Assembly: GCA_023439305.1 (NCBI GenBank)
Contig: JAEXOO010000037.1
Coordinates: 14,511 to 78,510, forward strand
DNA length: 64,000 bases
Direction of reading: 5' to 3'
DNA from: Pseudomonadota bacterium
Lineage (GTDB): Bacteria > Pseudomonadota > Gammaproteobacteria > Burkholderiales > Burkholderiaceae_B
The notes beneath the pieces were generated by a model. The model was not told where the DNA came from, ran no database searches, and saw nothing but the letters and a program-made list of their open reading frames with translations. The translations under genes and the position numbers were made by a program. This document shows positions 16,501-25,443 of this stretch, piece after piece (positions within the stretch are counted from its first letter, which is position 1; each line of letters begins with the position of its first letter).

Positions 16501-17022
16501 ATGCTGATACGCACCACTCTTGCCGCTGTGTTTTTGTCCACATTCGCACTGGCCGCACCCGGTCACGCGGCAGAAAAACTCAACGACGCGCAGATCGCGC
16601 ACATCGCCTACACCGCCGGCGACCTGGACGTGCAGGCCGCGCGCCAGGCGCTGTCCAAAACCCAGAACCCTTCCGTGCGCGACTTCGCCCAGACCATGGA
16701 GCGAGACCATCAAGCCGTCAATCAGCAAGCCCTGGCCCTGCTCAAGGAGCTGGGCGTCACCGCCCAGGACAACCCCACCAGCCAGTCCTTGGTAAAAGAA
16801 GCCGGCCAGGAACACGCCAAGCTCGCCAAGCTGGATGGCGCGGCCTTCGACAAAGCCTATGCCCAGAACGAAGTGGCCTATCACAAGCAGGTGAACAGCG
16901 CCCTGGAAAGCGCGCTGATCCCCGGCGCCCAGAATCCCAAGTTGAAAAGTCTGCTTGAAACCGGGCTGAAACTGTTCCAGGGCCACCAGAAACACGCCGA
17001 GCATCTGGCGAGCCAACTTTAG
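16501..17022 (+). CDS. Periplasmic DUF4142 protein
   Basis: A 173-residue exported protein with a Sec signal (residues 1-23, ...GHA). The mature part is helical and reads like DUF4142 proteins: NPSVRDFAQTMERDHQAVNQQALAL, FDKAYAQNEVAYHKQV and LFQGHQKHAEHL. The domain is a ferritin-like four-helix bundle of unknown role, often found beside ECF sigma factors in betaproteobacteria. GGAGG lies just ahead of the ATG. It is followed 10 bases later by the cupredoxin, so the two are probably one operon. Confidence 0.88.
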   Translation: MLIRTTLAAVFLSTFALAAPGHAAEKLNDAQIAHIAYTAGDLDVQAARQALSKTQNPSVRDFAQTMERDHQAVNQQALALLKELGVTAQDNPTSQSLVKEAGQEHAKLAKLDGAAFDKAYAQNEVAYHKQVNSALESALIPGAQNPKLKSLLETGLKLFQGHQKHAEHLASQL

Positions 17023-17032
17023 GACGGCCGCC

Positions 17033-17347
17033 ATGACTATCTTGCGCATGAGCACCTTATTGGCCGGATCGCTGCTGGCGGCCAGCGCTCTGGCCGCCAC
17101 CCATGAGGTCACCATCGTGAACCTGGCCTTCACGCCTGCCGTGCTCCAGGCGCAGGTGGGCGACACCGTGGTGTGGCGCAACCAGGATGTGATCGACCAT
17201 ACCGCCACTGTGAACCAGGCCTGGGAGGTGGTGATTCCGGCCGGGAAATCGGCCAGCCGGGTACTGGAACACGTTGCCGACCAGACCTACTACTGTCGCT
17301 ACCATCCCACCATGACAGCGCGTCTGGTCGTCACGGCAAAGCCGTAA
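17033..17347 (+). CDS. Periplasmic cupredoxin (plastocyanin/amicyanin-like)
   Basis: A 104-residue protein with a signal peptide (to about Ala22) and an ~80-residue mature domain. It carries the type 1 copper ligand set His56 (DHTATV), Cys88, His91 and Met94 (YYCRYHPTM). This is the usual layout of small blue copper electron carriers. Partners are not known. Its place behind the sigma factor and DUF4142 genes suggests a role in an envelope stress or metal response; that is inference. Confidence 0.9.
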   Translation: MTILRMSTLLAGSLLAASALAATHEVTIVNLAFTPAVLQAQVGDTVVWRNQDVIDHTATVNQAWEVVIPAGKSASRVLEHVADQTYYCRYHPTMTARLVVTAKP

Positions 17348-17371
17348 ACAGGAGACCGGGCCGCGCAGGCG

Positions 17372-18574
17372 CTATTGAACCAATTGATTCATTTCGATGA
17401 TGGGCAACATGACGGCCAGCACAATCATCAGCACCAGCCCCCCCATCAGCAGGATCATCAGCGGTTCAAGCAGGGCTGTCATGGCCAGAGCGCGGCGCTC
17501 CAGCTCGGCGGACAGGGTGCCGGCGGCCCGATCCAACATGGGCGCCAGTTCGCCTGTTTTCTCGCCGCTGGCGATCAGTTGCACCAGCAAGGGCGGGAAC
17601 AGACGGCTGCGCTGCAGGGCGGCGGCCAGGGGCAGGCCCTCGCGCACGCGCGCAGCCGCCTGCTCCACCGCCTCGCGCAAAGCCAGGTTGGACAAGGTTC
17701 GGCCGGCGGCCTCCAGCGCAGTCAACAAAGGCACATTGCTCCCCGCCAGGATCGCCAGCGTCGCGGCAAAGCGGGCCGTGTCCACTCCCAACAGATACCC
17801 GCCCAGCACCGGTAGGCGCAACAAGCGCCTGTGCACGGACAGGCGAACGGCGGGCCGGCGCAGCAACGCGGCCAGCGCCACGCCGGCCAGAACCGCCAGC
17901 ACCATGGCCGCGCCTCCCCACTCGCGCACGGCATCGCTGGCGGCAATCATGATGCGCGTCAACAAAGGCAACTGCTGCTTGGCCTGCGTGAATGCGCCGA
18001 CAACCTGCGGCACCACATAGCTGAGCAGAAACACCACCATGGCGGCGGAAATCAGACTGACGATGGCCGGATAGATGAACGCCGTCAGCACCTTGCCGCG
18101 CAAGGCCCCGCTGTCCTCAATAAAGCTGGCCAGGCGGTCGAGCACCTGTTCCAGCTCGCCCGACTGCTCACCCGCCCGCACCAAGGCACGATAAATGTCG
18201 GGAAAATCCCGTGGATGCCCGGCCAGCGCATCGCTCAAACTCTGACCGGCGCGGATATCGGCCCGCAAGGCAGCCAGCAGCTGGGTCACGGCGCGACGCG
18301 GCGCCTGCTCCATGACCACGCTCAGACTGGCCTCCAAGGAAAGACCCGCGGCCACCAGGCTGGCCAGTTGCCGGGTCAGCCAGGACAGCTCGCTGCGACG
18401 CAAGCCCGAGCTGCGAGCCCGGGCGGATGCTCGTGATCGACCCGGCTTCAAGGAAACAGTCAACAAGCCGCGGCCCAGCAACTGCTGCCGCGCCAGGCGC
18501 TCGCTGTCGGCCTCCAGCACGCCGCGCTCGCTGCGCCCGGACTGGTCCACCGCTTCGTAATGATACGTTCCCAT
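17372..18574 (-). CDS. gspF: T2SS inner-membrane platform protein GspF
   Basis: A 400-residue polytopic protein with two GspF repeats of about 120 residues (SWLTRQLASLVAAGLSLEASL near residue 64 and ARFAATLAILAGSNVPLLTAL near 267). Three hydrophobic segments include the C-terminal one, LMILLMGGLVLMIVLAVMLP. GspF anchors the assembly ATPase and pseudopilus assembly at the inner membrane. It is the last gene of the minus-strand operon, 18 bases after gspE. Confidence 0.95.
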   Translation of the reverse strand: MGTYHYEAVDQSGRSERGVLEADSERLARQQLLGRGLLTVSLKPGRSRASARARSSGLRRSELSWLTRQLASLVAAGLSLEASLSVVMEQAPRRAVTQLLAALRADIRAGQSLSDALAGHPRDFPDIYRALVRAGEQSGELEQVLDRLASFIEDSGALRGKVLTAFIYPAIVSLISAAMVVFLLSYVVPQVVGAFTQAKQQLPLLTRIMIAASDAVREWGGAAMVLAVLAGVALAALLRRPAVRLSVHRRLLRLPVLGGYLLGVDTARFAATLAILAGSNVPLLTALEAAGRTLSNLALREAVEQAAARVREGLPLAAALQRSRLFPPLLVQLIASGEKTGELAPMLDRAAGTLSAELERRALAMTALLEPLMILLMGGLVLMIVLAVMLPIIEMNQLVQ

Positions 18575-18592
18575 GTCGCGGTCTCCGTGCGC

Positions 18593-20011
18593 CTATAGCT
18601 CGCGAGTCACGCGCAAGACTTCTTCCTGCGTGCTCAACCCCAAGCGCACCCAGCGTTCGGCGTCTTCGCGCAGGGTGCGCATGCCCGCCTGGCGCGCCGC
18701 TTGCCGCAAGGCAGGCTCTGCGCCCGCTTCGGTCAGCAACTGCTGGGCGCGCTCATCTACCCGATAGAGCTCATGGATGCCGGTCCGTCCCTGATAGCCA
18801 GTGTGAGCGCATTGCTCGCAGCCGCCGTCGCGCGCCCGGAACAATCCGTCCCCCTGCGGTTCCCGGCAATGCAGGCACAGCTTGCGAATCAGTCGCTGGG
18901 CCAGCACCCCGCGCAGCGTGGACGCCAGCAAGAACGGCTCCACCCCCATATCGGACAGCCGGGTCGCGGCCGATACCGCATCGTTGGTATGCAGCGTGGC
19001 CAGCACCAAATGACCGGTCAGAGATGCCTGAACGGCAATCTGCGCCGTTTCCAGATCGCGGATCTCCCCGATCATGATGATGTCCGGATCCTGACGCAGA
19101 ATCGCCCGCAAGGCGCGCGCAAAGGTCAATTCGATGCGCGGGTTGACTTGCGTCTGCCCCACGCCGGGCAGGTCGTATTCGATCGGATCCTCGACGGTCA
19201 GCACATTGCTGCGCGCAGTGTCCACCCGCCCCAGCGCGGCATACAGCGTTGTCGTCTTGCCGCTGCCCGTCGGTCCGGTCACCAGCACAATGCCGTGCGG
19301 CTGATGAATCAGCTCATCGAGCTGGGCCAGAATATCCGGCGCCATGCCCAGCCGCTCCAGCTCCAGACGACCTGCGGACTTGTCCAGCAAGCGCATCACA
19401 GCGCGTTCGCCATGGCCGGTCGGCAGAATCGACACGCGCAGGTCCAGCGCCCGCCCGCCCACCTTCAGGGCGATCCGGCCATCCTGCGGCAAACGCTTCT
19501 CGGCAATATCCAGGCTGGCCATGATCTTGATCCGGGACACCAAAGCGCCATGCAAGGCGCGACGCGGGCTGACGATATCCCGCAGGCGTCCGTCCACTCG
19601 GTAGCGCACGACAGAATGCGTCTCGTAGGGTTCCAGGTGGATATCGCTGGCCTCGTCCCGCACCGCCTGCGTGAACAAGGCATTGATCATGCGGATCACC
19701 GGCGCGTCGTCCTGGGTCTCCAGCAGATCGGTCACCTCCGGCAGCTCCTGCATCAGCCGATCCAGGTCGACCTCGCTGGCGGCGGCATCCACGACACTGG
19801 CCGCATCATCCCCCTGGGCATAATGGGCGTCGATCAGGGTGTCCAGCTCCAGATCCGGCACCGTGTGCTCATCCAGCTCCGGATAACGCCGTCTCAACTC
19901 GGTCAAGGCCCAGTCGGGAGTGCGTTCGCTGACGGCGATACGCCATACGCCGTCCTGGCGCATCAGCACAGCGCGCTGTTGGCGCGCCCAGGAATACGGC
20001 AGGCGATTCAT
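18593..20011 (-). CDS. gspE: T2SS assembly ATPase GspE
   Basis: A 472-residue cytoplasmic ATPase. Walker A GPTGSGKTT is at 246-254, Walker B IMIGEIRD at 312-319, an Asp box DIHLEPYE at 123-130 and a His box THLVLATLHTND-like stretch near 333-344. A tetracysteine zinc site uses Cys379, 382, 398 and 401, with only 15 residues between the pairs, shorter than in classical GspE. It powers pseudopilus growth. The start overlaps the gspD stop by ATGA. Confidence 0.96.
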   Translation of the reverse strand: MNRLPYSWARQQRAVLMRQDGVWRIAVSERTPDWALTELRRRYPELDEHTVPDLELDTLIDAHYAQGDDAASVVDAAASEVDLDRLMQELPEVTDLLETQDDAPVIRMINALFTQAVRDEASDIHLEPYETHSVVRYRVDGRLRDIVSPRRALHGALVSRIKIMASLDIAEKRLPQDGRIALKVGGRALDLRVSILPTGHGERAVMRLLDKSAGRLELERLGMAPDILAQLDELIHQPHGIVLVTGPTGSGKTTTLYAALGRVDTARSNVLTVEDPIEYDLPGVGQTQVNPRIELTFARALRAILRQDPDIIMIGEIRDLETAQIAVQASLTGHLVLATLHTNDAVSAATRLSDMGVEPFLLASTLRGVLAQRLIRKLCLHCREPQGDGLFRARDGGCEQCAHTGYQGRTGIHELYRVDERAQQLLTEAGAEPALRQAARQAGMRTLREDAERWVRLGLSTQEEVLRVTREL

Positions 20012-22308
20012 GATGATTCCCGCAGATCCGTCACGCCTGCAGCCGCCTTGCCGCCGACCGGCGGCAGGACCACATGCCCGGCGTCCTGACTGAACCAGGT
20101 AGCGCGTTCGGGCAGGCCCGCCTGCACCGCACGCATATAGTTATAACGATCCAAAGACAGGCTTTGGCTGTCCTGCGCATTGCGCACAATATGCGGACGC
20201 AGGAACACCATCAGGTTGGTCTTGGTGCGCTTGCGTTTTTCGTACTTGAACAGATTGCCGATCAGGGGCACATCGCCCAGCAACGGCACCGACTGCGTGC
20301 CATCTTCGATGGAATCCTCCAGCAAGCCGCCCAGCACGATGATCTGCCCATCGTCCACCAGCACGTTGGTGTTCAGCGCGCGCTTGCGCGTGACGGGCGT
20401 ATTTCCGGATACCGAAAAAGCCGTGTCTATGCTGCTGACTTCCTGATAAAGAGCCAGTTTGACCGTGCCGCCTTCCGAAATCTGCGGTCGGACCTTCAGG
20501 GTCAGGCCCACATCTTCCCGCTCGATGGTCTGGAATGGATTGCTCGCGCCATCGCCCGAGGTGGTGTATTGCCCGGTCACGAAAGGGACAGTGCGGCCCA
20601 CCATGATGCTGGCCTCTTCGTTGTCCAGCGTCATGAGATTGGGCGTGGAAAGAATGTTGGTGCCGCCCTGACGCTGCAAGGCGCGCGCCAGCACGCCCAG
20701 GTTGACGATCTGCTGGCCCAGTACACTGACCGTCCCCTTGACCACGCCCAGACTCAAACCTGCCGCCAGGGAGTCCAGCGTGGTGACGCCTTTGGGATTC
20801 AGGCCGCTGCCGCCCAGGTTCGCCCCCCCGACGAAACCGGACCCGCCGTCACCGATATGGCCGCCCCCCGTCATCCACTGGATGCCGAACTCCGCCGCGT
20901 CCTCGGCATTGACCTCCACAATCAGACTCTCGACCAGCACCTGGGCCCGGCGCTGGTCCAACTGATCAATGACTTCACGCAAGCTGCGGTAGACCGGATC
21001 CGGCGCAGAGATGATCAAGGTATTGGTAGACGGGTCCGCCTGCACAGTCGCCCCGCCCGCGCTGAACGCCACCGTGCCGCCGGCGGTCTGGGTGGACAGC
21101 CCTGCCTCGACAGAAGCTGCATCCTTGGTGGTGGCGGCGACCGGCATCGCCGCCGCCCCTTTGCCTGTACCTGCTTCAGCAGGAGCCAGCGCCGGGGCCG
21201 CCCCGGCCTCTGCGCTCCCGGGCGCGCCAGCCTGACCCGTCAACGCGGCACGCAATACTTGCGCCAACTGCACCGCCTGGGCATTGCGCAGGTACACCAC
21301 ATGCAGATTGCCTTTGCGACTGTCCGGATTGTCGATACGACGGATCAGGTCGCGCGCCAGGTCCAGACGCGCGGGACTTCCGGCCCGCACCAGCACCGAA
21401 TTGCTACGCGGGTCAGCCACCACGGTAATGCGCTGCGCCACGTCATTGCCGGGCGTATCCAGCATTTGCGCAGCCAGCGCGGCCACATCCAGTGCCACGC
21501 CGTAGTCAATCGGGATAATGTCCGTGTTCAAGCCCGCCGGCGTGTCGATGCCCGCAATGACCTGGGCGATGCGATCCAGATTGTCCCCGTAATCCGTGAC
21601 GACCAGCGTGTTATTGGCCGGATAGGCATTGATGGGATTATTGGGCGAAATCATGGGGCGCAGCACGGGCACCAGAGCGGTAGCATTTTCGTAGCGCAAG
21701 GAAAACACCCGCGTTTCCAGCTCGCCGCTGGTACTGGACTGCGTTCCGCTGCGCACAACGCCGCCCTGCTGGCGTGCTTCGGCCTCGGGCACCACGCGGC
21801 TGACGCGCCCGGTGCGCAGCACGGCAAAGCCCTGCATGCGCAGCGCCGACAACAACATTTCATACGCTGTGCGCGCATCGACCGGCACCTCGGAAACCAA
21901 CGTCAACTGGCCTTTGACGCGAGGATCCACAATAAAATTCTGCTGCGTGAAGCGAGCCAGCGCGGCCACCACACTGTCCAGTTCTGCGTCCACAAAATTC
22001 AGAGTGATGTCGCCCCCTTCCGGAAACTGCGCTGCATCCGGCACGCCAGCCTGAGCGGCCTGGCCGCCGATGCGCTGGGCCGGGCGGCGTGTAATAGGCC
22101 CTTGAGAAGCGGCCGAACCACTGAAACGCGGATCCTCGACAGCCTGGCCGGAGGGCTCCTTGCTGACCGAAGCGAACAGCGTCGACGGCTCAGGTGCGAC
22201 CTGCCGGCTGCCGCTCGTGGTGGCACAGGCGCTGAGCAGCAACAAGGCGCTCAGACTCAGCGCAAAGCGCGGACGCACGCCCGGAAGACGGGTAGACAAA
22301 ATGGTCAT
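20008..22308 (-). CDS. gspD: T2SS outer-membrane secretin GspD
   Basis: A 766-residue secretin. The N-terminus carries a lipoprotein-like signal (LLLLSAC, Cys28), so it may be lipidated like XpsD-type secretins and may not need a pilotin. N0-N3 domains follow (LNFVDAELDSVVAALARF, VVTDYGDNLDRIAQVIAGID, VLVRAGSPARLDLARDLIRRID). An Ala/Pro-rich insert lies near 365-390. The secretin core includes the conserved VPLLGDVPLIGNLFKY near residue 690. It forms the exit channel. It follows gspN by 11 bases. Confidence 0.96.
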   Translation of the reverse strand: MTILSTRLPGVRPRFALSLSALLLLSACATTSGSRQVAPEPSTLFASVSKEPSGQAVEDPRFSGSAASQGPITRRPAQRIGGQAAQAGVPDAAQFPEGGDITLNFVDAELDSVVAALARFTQQNFIVDPRVKGQLTLVSEVPVDARTAYEMLLSALRMQGFAVLRTGRVSRVVPEAEARQQGGVVRSGTQSSTSGELETRVFSLRYENATALVPVLRPMISPNNPINAYPANNTLVVTDYGDNLDRIAQVIAGIDTPAGLNTDIIPIDYGVALDVAALAAQMLDTPGNDVAQRITVVADPRSNSVLVRAGSPARLDLARDLIRRIDNPDSRKGNLHVVYLRNAQAVQLAQVLRAALTGQAGAPGSAEAGAAPALAPAEAGTGKGAAAMPVAATTKDAASVEAGLSTQTAGGTVAFSAGGATVQADPSTNTLIISAPDPVYRSLREVIDQLDQRRAQVLVESLIVEVNAEDAAEFGIQWMTGGGHIGDGGSGFVGGANLGGSGLNPKGVTTLDSLAAGLSLGVVKGTVSVLGQQIVNLGVLARALQRQGGTNILSTPNLMTLDNEEASIMVGRTVPFVTGQYTTSGDGASNPFQTIEREDVGLTLKVRPQISEGGTVKLALYQEVSSIDTAFSVSGNTPVTRKRALNTNVLVDDGQIIVLGGLLEDSIEDGTQSVPLLGDVPLIGNLFKYEKRKRTKTNLMVFLRPHIVRNAQDSQSLSLDRYNYMRAVQAGLPERATWFSQDAGHVVLPPVGGKAAAGVTDLRESS

Positions 22309-22319
22309 GATGAACTCTG

Positions 22320-23069
22320 TTATTCCTGTGTAGTCGTTGTGGCAATCCGCCAGTGCGTTACGCCCTGGCTTTGCGGTCCCAACGCGGCAAGCAAATCCGC
22401 GAAGCGATCGTCATCGACGCGGCCTGGCCTGGCCTTGCCGTCAAAACGCAATTGCCCGTGCGTCCATTGACCTTGGCCAGCCAGCGTCAAGTCGCCGGAC
22501 AAGGTACGCAAGGACAATTGCAGGCCGCTCTGCTGGCGGCTGACTGTCAATTGGTAATGGCCCAGCAGCGCCTCGCCCGACAGGGCTGAACGCGCTGCCC
22601 GCCAGTCCAGATCAAGCACGGTTCCGGCTGGACCTGCGGGCGATAAAGACTGGCTGGGCCAGCGCAGACTCAATTCGCCCAAGGGCTGTACGGTTTGCAG
22701 CAATGGATGCAAGCGGCCCAGAAGCGAAGCCGGCACATGCAGACTCTGCCCGGACACCCGCCAGCCCTGTCTGCCCGCCTGAAGCCGCACAGGCTGCTCC
22801 AACCAGTCGTGAGACAACTCCACTTGCGGCCAGGGCGCCAAGCGCCAGCGCCAGGCCAGCGGCCCCGGCAAGGTCTGGGCCAGACGCCCCTCCCCAACGC
22901 TGACCAGCCCCTGCCCGTCAGCCAGGCTGCCATGCGCACTGACCAGACGCAGCACGGCCTGCTCCGGCTGCCAGGACAGCAGCAAGCGGGCAGGTAGAAA
23001 AGGAATGGCCACCGCCACGATCAGCACGAGGGCCAGCATCGCCGACACAACACGCCATATTGCTTTCAT
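22320..23069 (-). CDS. gspN: T2SS protein GspN
   Basis: A 249-residue protein with one N-terminal membrane helix (VVSAMLALVLIVAVAIPFLP) and a periplasmic beta-rich domain (QPEQAVLRLVSAHGSLADG, followed by short strand repeats). This is the GspN/XcpN layout; the gene is present only in some T2SS operons and its exact task is unclear. The ATG overlaps the gspM stop (ATGA), so the pair is coupled. Confidence 0.85.
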   Translation of the reverse strand: MKAIWRVVSAMLALVLIVAVAIPFLPARLLLSWQPEQAVLRLVSAHGSLADGQGLVSVGEGRLAQTLPGPLAWRWRLAPWPQVELSHDWLEQPVRLQAGRQGWRVSGQSLHVPASLLGRLHPLLQTVQPLGELSLRWPSQSLSPAGPAGTVLDLDWRAARSALSGEALLGHYQLTVSRQQSGLQLSLRTLSGDLTLAGQGQWTHGQLRFDGKARPGRVDDDRFADLLAALGPQSQGVTHWRIATTTTQE

Positions 23070-23617
23070 GACGGCATCTCCATGCGCAGCTCGATGCGAC
23101 CGTCAAGCAAACCAGCCCGCTCCCGGCTGTCCACGACAGCGCGGGAGATCGTCAGGGCCTGTACATTCAGACCCAACAGGCGCGGGTAATGCAGCAGCCA
23201 GTCCATCAGTCCGGCGGCCGGAGCGGACTGGCATACCACCAGTTGCACACCGTTCTGTGCGCTGCCCCGCCGGCAATAAGGTGCCAAAGCCTGCAGGCTG
23301 TGCTCCAGCGCCTGCTCCTGTCCTTCCAGCGTCGGGACGGGGCTGGCCTGCTGCTCCAGCACGCGGATCTGATTCAACACCGATTGCAACTGAGCCTGCT
23401 CGTACTGCAAGCGCGGCAGCTCATTGCGCGCGCGCTCCAGCTCCCGCCAGGCCGGACGCACGAGCAGCACCCACGCCATCAGCAGTACCGCTAATGTTGC
23501 CAGCGCCAGCACGGCCCGCTGATCACGGCGACTCAGTTGACGCCACCGCTGCAAGGCTGCCTCCATTTGCGCCAGCAGCGCCGCCATGCGAGGGCCATTC
23601 TTGATCTTCCAATTCAT
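23066..23617 (-). CDS. gspM: T2SS inner-membrane protein GspM
   Basis: A 183-residue protein with a short cytoplasmic end, one membrane helix (AVLALATLAVLLMAWVLLV, about 39-57) and a periplasmic coiled-coil start (RELERARNELPRLQYEQAQL) leading to a small ferredoxin-like domain. It pairs with GspL in the platform. The ATG at 23617 overlaps the gspL stop (ATGA). A longer frame reaching 23803 is antisense-like sequence before the true start and is not used. Confidence 0.9.
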   Translation of the reverse strand: MNWKIKNGPRMAALLAQMEAALQRWRQLSRRDQRAVLALATLAVLLMAWVLLVRPAWRELERARNELPRLQYEQAQLQSVLNQIRVLEQQASPVPTLEGQEQALEHSLQALAPYCRRGSAQNGVQLVVCQSAPAAGLMDWLLHYPRLLGLNVQALTISRAVVDSRERAGLLDGRIELRMEMPS

Positions 23618-24579
23618 GACTGCCCTCCCGCCTCGATGGTCTTTCTTATTTGCACCCGCCACTCGCGCGGCGAATCGCCTGCAAGCAGCTGCAGCCCCGA
23701 ATCCGCCGCCGGCGGCTCCAGGCCCGCCTCCGAAGCCACAGTCAGACTCAACTCGCCGTCCTTGAAGCTCAAAGCGCGCACGCGCCCCTCCAAAGCAGGC
23801 CATTGCGCCGCCGACGCCATCAGCACCCGGTCAAACAAATCGGGCTCCGCCATCTGTTCGCCCAGCAGGGCATCGCGATGCTGACGGGCCTGCACCAAGG
23901 GGGCCACCACCACCGGCACGTGCGGCAGAGCCTGTCGCAACGACTGCTCCATCTGTGTCTTGAGCTGCTTGACTTCCTGGCTCAGGCTGCGCGCCTGCTG
24001 CTGCCACACCAGCCCCCATGCCACGAGCAGACCCAGCCCCCACAGACACATCTTCACTCCGACTGCACTGGCCTGGCCGGCGCCCATCTGCGGCATCAAC
24101 AAGGAACAATCCGACAGCTCCACACGGCTCTCCTGCCCCGCTCGGTCGTCGGCATGGCGGTGCGACCAGGCATACATACCGGCCAAGGGCAACAGAGTGC
24201 GGCGCGCCTGATCGCCCACAGCCTGCAAGCTGGCACGCTCGGCCCAGGCCACTGGCGCCAGCCCATTCTCCTGACGGGGGCCGCAGGCCACCCAGACCTG
24301 CTCCAAAGGGCTCAGGCACAATGGTTCGACCGCGCTGGCCACAACGGCCGGCCGGCGCGCCGCATTGACGGCGGGAATGCGGATCAGCGTAGTCGTGGCC
24401 ATGCCGGCCGGCAGCACCAGTTCCAGTGCCGTCGCCAGGCGCTGGGCGACCAGCGCATCCGGGCGGGCGCGGCCACGGCGCAGCACATGCCCGCGCTTGT
24501 CGCGCAACACAAAGTCGAGCTCCTTGTCCCCCCCCAGGCAGGACAGTGAGTCCAGATACAGTCGTAGTACTTTCTTCAT
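23614..24579 (-). CDS. gspL: T2SS inner-membrane protein GspL
   Basis: A 321-residue protein with a cytoplasmic actin-like domain (about 1-170), one membrane helix (MCLWGLGLLVAWGLVWQQQ, about 182-200) and a periplasmic tail. It recruits the GspE ATPase and pairs with GspM. The cytoplasmic part is shorter than in many GspL proteins. It starts 3 bases after the gspK stop. Confidence 0.9.
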   Translation of the reverse strand: MKKVLRLYLDSLSCLGGDKELDFVLRDKRGHVLRRGRARPDALVAQRLATALELVLPAGMATTTLIRIPAVNAARRPAVVASAVEPLCLSPLEQVWVACGPRQENGLAPVAWAERASLQAVGDQARRTLLPLAGMYAWSHRHADDRAGQESRVELSDCSLLMPQMGAGQASAVGVKMCLWGLGLLVAWGLVWQQQARSLSQEVKQLKTQMEQSLRQALPHVPVVVAPLVQARQHRDALLGEQMAEPDLFDRVLMASAAQWPALEGRVRALSFKDGELSLTVASEAGLEPPAADSGLQLLAGDSPREWRVQIRKTIEAGGQS

Positions 24580-24582
24580 CGA

Positions 24583-25443
24583 TCAACGAATCCAGACAAT
24601 CCGGCTGCGGTCCGCGGCCCTGTGTATCAGGGCCTGCGTCGCTACCCGGCTGTGATCAAGCCGCAGCTCGCCACTTAACAAAAACCATTCACTGCGCACG
24701 GCCAAGGGCTTGCCCTCCAGCGGCTGCGGACGCTGCAACCGCGCCTGCACATCGGCCGGGTCCCGAAACCACTGGCCCTGGTCGCGCTGGGCCAACAGGC
24801 TGCGCCACTCCATCAAGCTGACGTCGCTCTGCACGGCGGCCAGCACCCAGGGCGTGGCAGTATTCACATTCACAGCGATCGTTTGCGGCAAAAAGGTCAG
24901 GTAGGCTGCCAATCGGGCGACACCCGGCTCATCGCCCGGCAGAAAATCCTCCAGATGGCGAGGCCAAGGCGCCAGGCCTTGCTGCGCCCGCTCCACGCGC
25001 TGCGCCATTGCCTGCGCCAGTCCTGGCTCCTGCCCCAGACTGCTCAACAATTGCGCCAAGGACTGGACGGCTGCGGGTCGAATACGCCCTTTGAGCGCCA
25101 GTTCGGCCAGATTGAACTTGGCTTGCTCATCTTCGATGCGGCCGGAAAAATAAGCGGCACGAGACTTATCCGGGGTCTCCACTTTGAGTTCCCGCAGCGG
25201 CTGCGCCCACAAACCGCCTGCTTGCGTGACGGCCGAGCGTTGCCCGTCCAGACGCAGCACCAACATGCCCCAGTCCAAGGCGCCTCGAAGCAGCCAGTTG
25301 GCCTGCAGATAATCGCGCTCGCTGGCTAACTGTGAAGCCAGCGAGCTTTGCCGCTCCACAATGCCCATGGTCGCCAGCGACACCGCCATGACCACGACCA
25401 GCGCATGAATGACTGCCATTCCATTCTGGCGCGCGCAGTTCAT
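24583..25443 (-). CDS. gspK: T2SS minor pseudopilin GspK
   Basis: A 286-residue prepilin with leader RQNG and mature start MAVIHALVVVMAVSLATMGI. His replaces Glu at mature position 5, which is the known hallmark of GspK, the topmost subunit of the tip. The large soluble domain (DEQAKFNLAELALKG, PWVLAAVQSDVSLMEW) matches the family. It is the only gspK in the window; the orphan H-I-J set has none. The start overlaps gspJ by ATGA. Confidence 0.93.
   Translation of the reverse strand: MNCARQNGMAVIHALVVVMAVSLATMGIVERQSSLASQLASERDYLQANWLLRGALDWGMLVLRLDGQRSAVTQAGGLWAQPLRELKVETPDKSRAAYFSGRIEDEQAKFNLAELALKGRIRPAAVQSLAQLLSSLGQEPGLAQAMAQRVERAQQGLAPWPRHLEDFLPGDEPGVARLAAYLTFLPQTIAVNVNTATPWVLAAVQSDVSLMEWRSLLAQRDQGQWFRDPADVQARLQRPQPLEGKPLAVRSEWFLLSGELRLDHSRVATQALIHRAADRSRIVWIR

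Noticed and set aside
20074..22470. Long plus-strand frame (798 codons) opposite gspD
   Set aside because: Low-complexity Arg/His/Gln-rich antisense translation of gspD. The gspD protein on the minus strand is unmistakable.
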